From contig NZ_JBHLWB010000008.1 of assembly GCF_042433055.1 (NCBI RefSeq), positions 1 to 64,000 of the forward strand: a stretch of DNA of 64,000 nt, in the 5' to 3' direction. How positions within the stretch are numbered: position 1 is the stretch's first letter; each line of letters opens with the position of its first letter. A model generated the notes under the pieces. It ran no database searches. It saw only the letters and a list, made by a program, of their open reading frames with translations, and was not told the DNA's origin. A program made the position numbers and the translations under genes. Below are positions 62,088-64,000 of the stretch, piece by piece. This DNA is from Gallibacterium trehalosifermentans. GTDB lineage: Bacteria; Pseudomonadota; Gammaproteobacteria; Enterobacterales; Pasteurellaceae.

Positions 62088-63029
62088 ATGTTATTAGCAA
62101 GAGAAAATCATTTTCCACAATTTGTTGCTGAAGAGCTGCTTCCGTTTGTTGAGCAATTTCCAATTCAATATCTCATTGGCAATGCGCAAAAAAAGATAGC
62201 CTATCGTCATTTAACTCACACTGCACATACAAAATTAATCGTTTTAGTAAATGGTCGAGCAGAGAATATTGCTAAATGGAGTGAACTTGCCTATGACTTT
62301 TATCAACAAGGTTATGATGTTTTACAGTTTGATCATCGAGGTCAGGGGTTTTCTGATCGCTTATTAAAAGAGAGGGAAAAAGGCTTTATTGATGAGTTCC
62401 GTTATTATATTGATGATATGGATATTGTGATTCAGACAGTATTACAACAGAAAGAATATCAACAGCAAGTATTGTTTGCTCATTCGATGGGGGGATTATT
62501 AGCAACGAATTATTTAGCGACTTATCCTCATCAGTTCAGTAAAGCGGTTCTTTCTTCGCCGTTTTTAGGCTTAAGAGAAGAAACTGCATTAAGAAACGAA
62601 GTGGTTGTAGCTTTAATGGTGCTATTAGGATTTTCTCGTCATTATGTTTTTACGAAAGGACCTTGGCAGCCAGCAGATATTAAAACAACTGATTTAACAC
62701 ATAGCCAAGCAAGATTGGAATTTATGAATCAGATGGCGATGCAATACCCTGATATTCGTCTTGGTGGTCCAACTTTTGCTTGGGTACATCGTTGTCTAGT
62801 TGCATTTAAAAAACTACCTAAATTAATCGACAAAATACAGATACCTATGCTGATTTTACAATCTGGTGAAGAGCGTATTGTCTCAACAAAGAAAGTTGAG
62901 GAGCTATTTTCCATCACGCCTTTTGCTGATGTTATTGAAATAGCAGGGGCTAGACATGAAATTATGTTTGAAAGCGATGCGATCAGAGAGACCGCACTAC
63001 AAACGGTTAGCCAATTTTTAAATCAGTAA
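62088..63029 (+). CDS. pldB: Alpha/beta hydrolase, lysophospholipase PldB-like
   Basis: A 313-residue hydrolase of the lysophospholipase L2 family. The nucleophile serine is in FAHSMGGLLATNY (GxSxG type, with alanine-histidine before it); the acid and base are likely the aspartate in the C-terminal third and the histidine in IAGARHEIMFE. DHRGQGFSDR is the usual strand-turn before it. There is no signal peptide. The start has no clear ribosome site. Its last bases overlap the convergent gene. Confidence 0.85.
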   Translation: MLLARENHFPQFVAEELLPFVEQFPIQYLIGNAQKKIAYRHLTHTAHTKLIVLVNGRAENIAKWSELAYDFYQQGYDVLQFDHRGQGFSDRLLKEREKGFIDEFRYYIDDMDIVIQTVLQQKEYQQQVLFAHSMGGLLATNYLATYPHQFSKAVLSSPFLGLREETALRNEVVVALMVLLGFSRHYVFTKGPWQPADIKTTDLTHSQARLEFMNQMAMQYPDIRLGGPTFAWVHRCLVAFKKLPKLIDKIQIPMLILQSGEERIVSTKKVEELFSITPFADVIEIAGARHEIMFESDAIRETALQTVSQFLNQ

Positions 63030-63343
63030 TGAAAACCTTGTACAGCAATAATTAATACTGCTAAATAAAATAAAACAAAGCATATGGCTAATAAATAATG
63101 GGCAAATTTCGGATAGCGTAGATGTAATTTGTAAATAATCCTTGCTAAGAGGAAAAGTAGTAACGGATAACTCCACATAAAAACGGACATATTCGTTAAT
63201 GCTGTTTCATTTAAAGTTGGGTTTTGCTTTAAGCTTGGTGAGAGCAATAAAGAGAGTGGCCAAAGGAATACAGGTACACAAAAGATTGCGATTGCCCACG
63301 AAAATTTTGAAAATCTATCAGGAAAATTATTTTTTCTACGCAT
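63023..63343 (-). CDS. Small inner-membrane protein of unknown function
   Basis: A 106-residue protein with a basic start (MRRKNNFPDRFSKF) and three hydrophobic spans (about 15-33, 53-68 and 80-102). I recognise no domain. It overlaps the end of pldB by 7 bases on the other strand. Codon use and a regular membrane pattern support it being real. Confidence 0.6.
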   Translation of the reverse strand: MRRKNNFPDRFSKFSWAIAIFCVPVFLWPLSLLLSPSLKQNPTLNETALTNMSVFMWSYPLLLFLLARIIYKLHLRYPKFAHYLLAICFVLFYLAVLIIAVQGFHY

Positions 63344-63550
63344 ATAGAAGAGTAACTAATTCAAAATGGTGAACGACAGTATAGCGAATTTTGTGATTCA
63401 CCTCTAGGATTATGCAGTGAATGTGTATTTACAGGATTAAATATTGGGTGGAATAGAAGTAAATCATTATGATTTTTCACAAAAATTTAATGAAAAGATG
63501 TCGATTTTTAGTAGAATGACAACGGAATAATCAGATTAGGCGAGGGAGTT

Positions 63551-64000
63551 ATGAAACAAGCAATACGCCATAACCGTATCATTGAATTAGTCAAATTACA
63601 CGGTTATATCAGTACCGAAGAATTAGTTGCTGAATTAAATGTTAGTCCACAAACGATTCGTCGAGATTTAAATGAATTAGCAACCAAAAATGAAATCCGT
63701 CGTCATCATGGTGGAGCTGCCTCGCCATCAACCTCAGAAAATAGTGATTATGCCTCACGTAAAACACTGTTGTGTCAAGAAAAAGAGTGGGTTGCTAGAT
63801 GTGTAGCGCAACAAATTCCTAATGGTTCTTCATTATTTATTGATATTGGTACTACTGCTGAAGCGGTTGCTCGAGCATTATTAGATCATGAAAACTTACG
63901 GATTGTTACTAATAATTTAAATGCAGCACATATTTTAATGGAAAAAGAAAATTTCCAAATTATTATTGCTGGTGGTGGATTACGTCCAGATGGTGGGATT
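63551..64000 (+). CDS. glpR: Glycerol-3-phosphate regulon repressor GlpR (5' part)
   Basis: The window ends inside this DeoR-family gene after 150 codons. The helix-turn-helix is STEELVAELNVSPQTIRRDL, followed by RRHHGGAA, and the effector domain begins with FIDIGTTAEAVARALL and IVTNNLNAAHIL. These match E. coli GlpR closely. GAGGGAG precedes the ATG. No glp operon is in view on the left. Confidence 0.93.
   Translation, partial: MKQAIRHNRIIELVKLHGYISTEELVAELNVSPQTIRRDLNELATKNEIRRHHGGAASPSTSENSDYASRKTLLCQEKEWVARCVAQQIPNGSSLFIDIGTTAEAVARALLDHENLRIVTNNLNAAHILMEKENFQIIIAGGGLRPDGGI

Overview
The window is a chromosomal segment of a low-GC gammaproteobacterium. Gene content, protein similarity recalled from Escherichia coli and Haemophilus, and a Haemophilus-type DNA uptake core (AAGTGCGGT) place it in the family Pasteurellaceae. 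I cannot name the species. About nine tenths is ordinary core genome. The accessory parts are a phage scrap, an ascorbate locus, a cargo block between two ribosomal operons, and a large autotransporter.

Layout. 1-1950: the 3' tip of a 5S rRNA and its terminator, then a 1.9 kb scrap of a Mu-like prophage (F'-G-I') against menD. 1949-6322: menF-menD (menaquinone) and alaA. 6564-12943: kdgK, then an L-ascorbate PTS locus with ulaR and ulaG on the minus strand and a ulaA-ulaB fusion, ulaC and ulaD on the plus strand. The divergent control region holds a perfect CRP-type site and two matching candidate operators. 13143-18104: rpmB-rpmG, yhbE-obgE, and anmK-murQ (MurNAc recycling). 18193-20380: four identical tRNA-Val genes, gltX, tRNA-Ala. 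20651-25185: rdgB-hemW-rpiA-serA and a pirin.

25270-45862 is the S10, spc and alpha ribosomal-protein series in the usual order, with S10 and alpha leader RNAs still readable. It is split between rpsQ and rplN by about 6.9 kb of non-ribosomal DNA. That block carries (a) two TM2-domain proteins and a bacterial voltage-gated sodium channel in one tight operon behind two perfect palindromes, plus a small lipoprotein, (b) gene debris, and (c) a melibiose-type cassette: a GH27 alpha-galactosidase, a GPH-family sugar symporter and a convergent MelR-like regulator. An imperfect 36-base direct repeat flanks the cassette.

46082-54552: an orphan PotD-like binding protein, murA, and a 5.8 kb autotransporter gene. 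Its extended signal peptide is cut from the rest by one extra G in a run of six, so it is out of frame as sequenced and may be phase variable. 54795-64000: pyrG, fetAB, a DUF2322-like gene, coaA, the tRNA Thr-Tyr-Gly-Thr-tuf operon, mdaB, pldB, a small membrane protein, and the start of glpR.

The most interesting points are the frameshifted autotransporter start, the sodium channel/TM2 operon inside the ribosomal series, the repeat-flanked melibiose cassette, the tRNA-Val genes bracketed by private inverted repeats, and the Mu remnant reading into the rRNA terminator.
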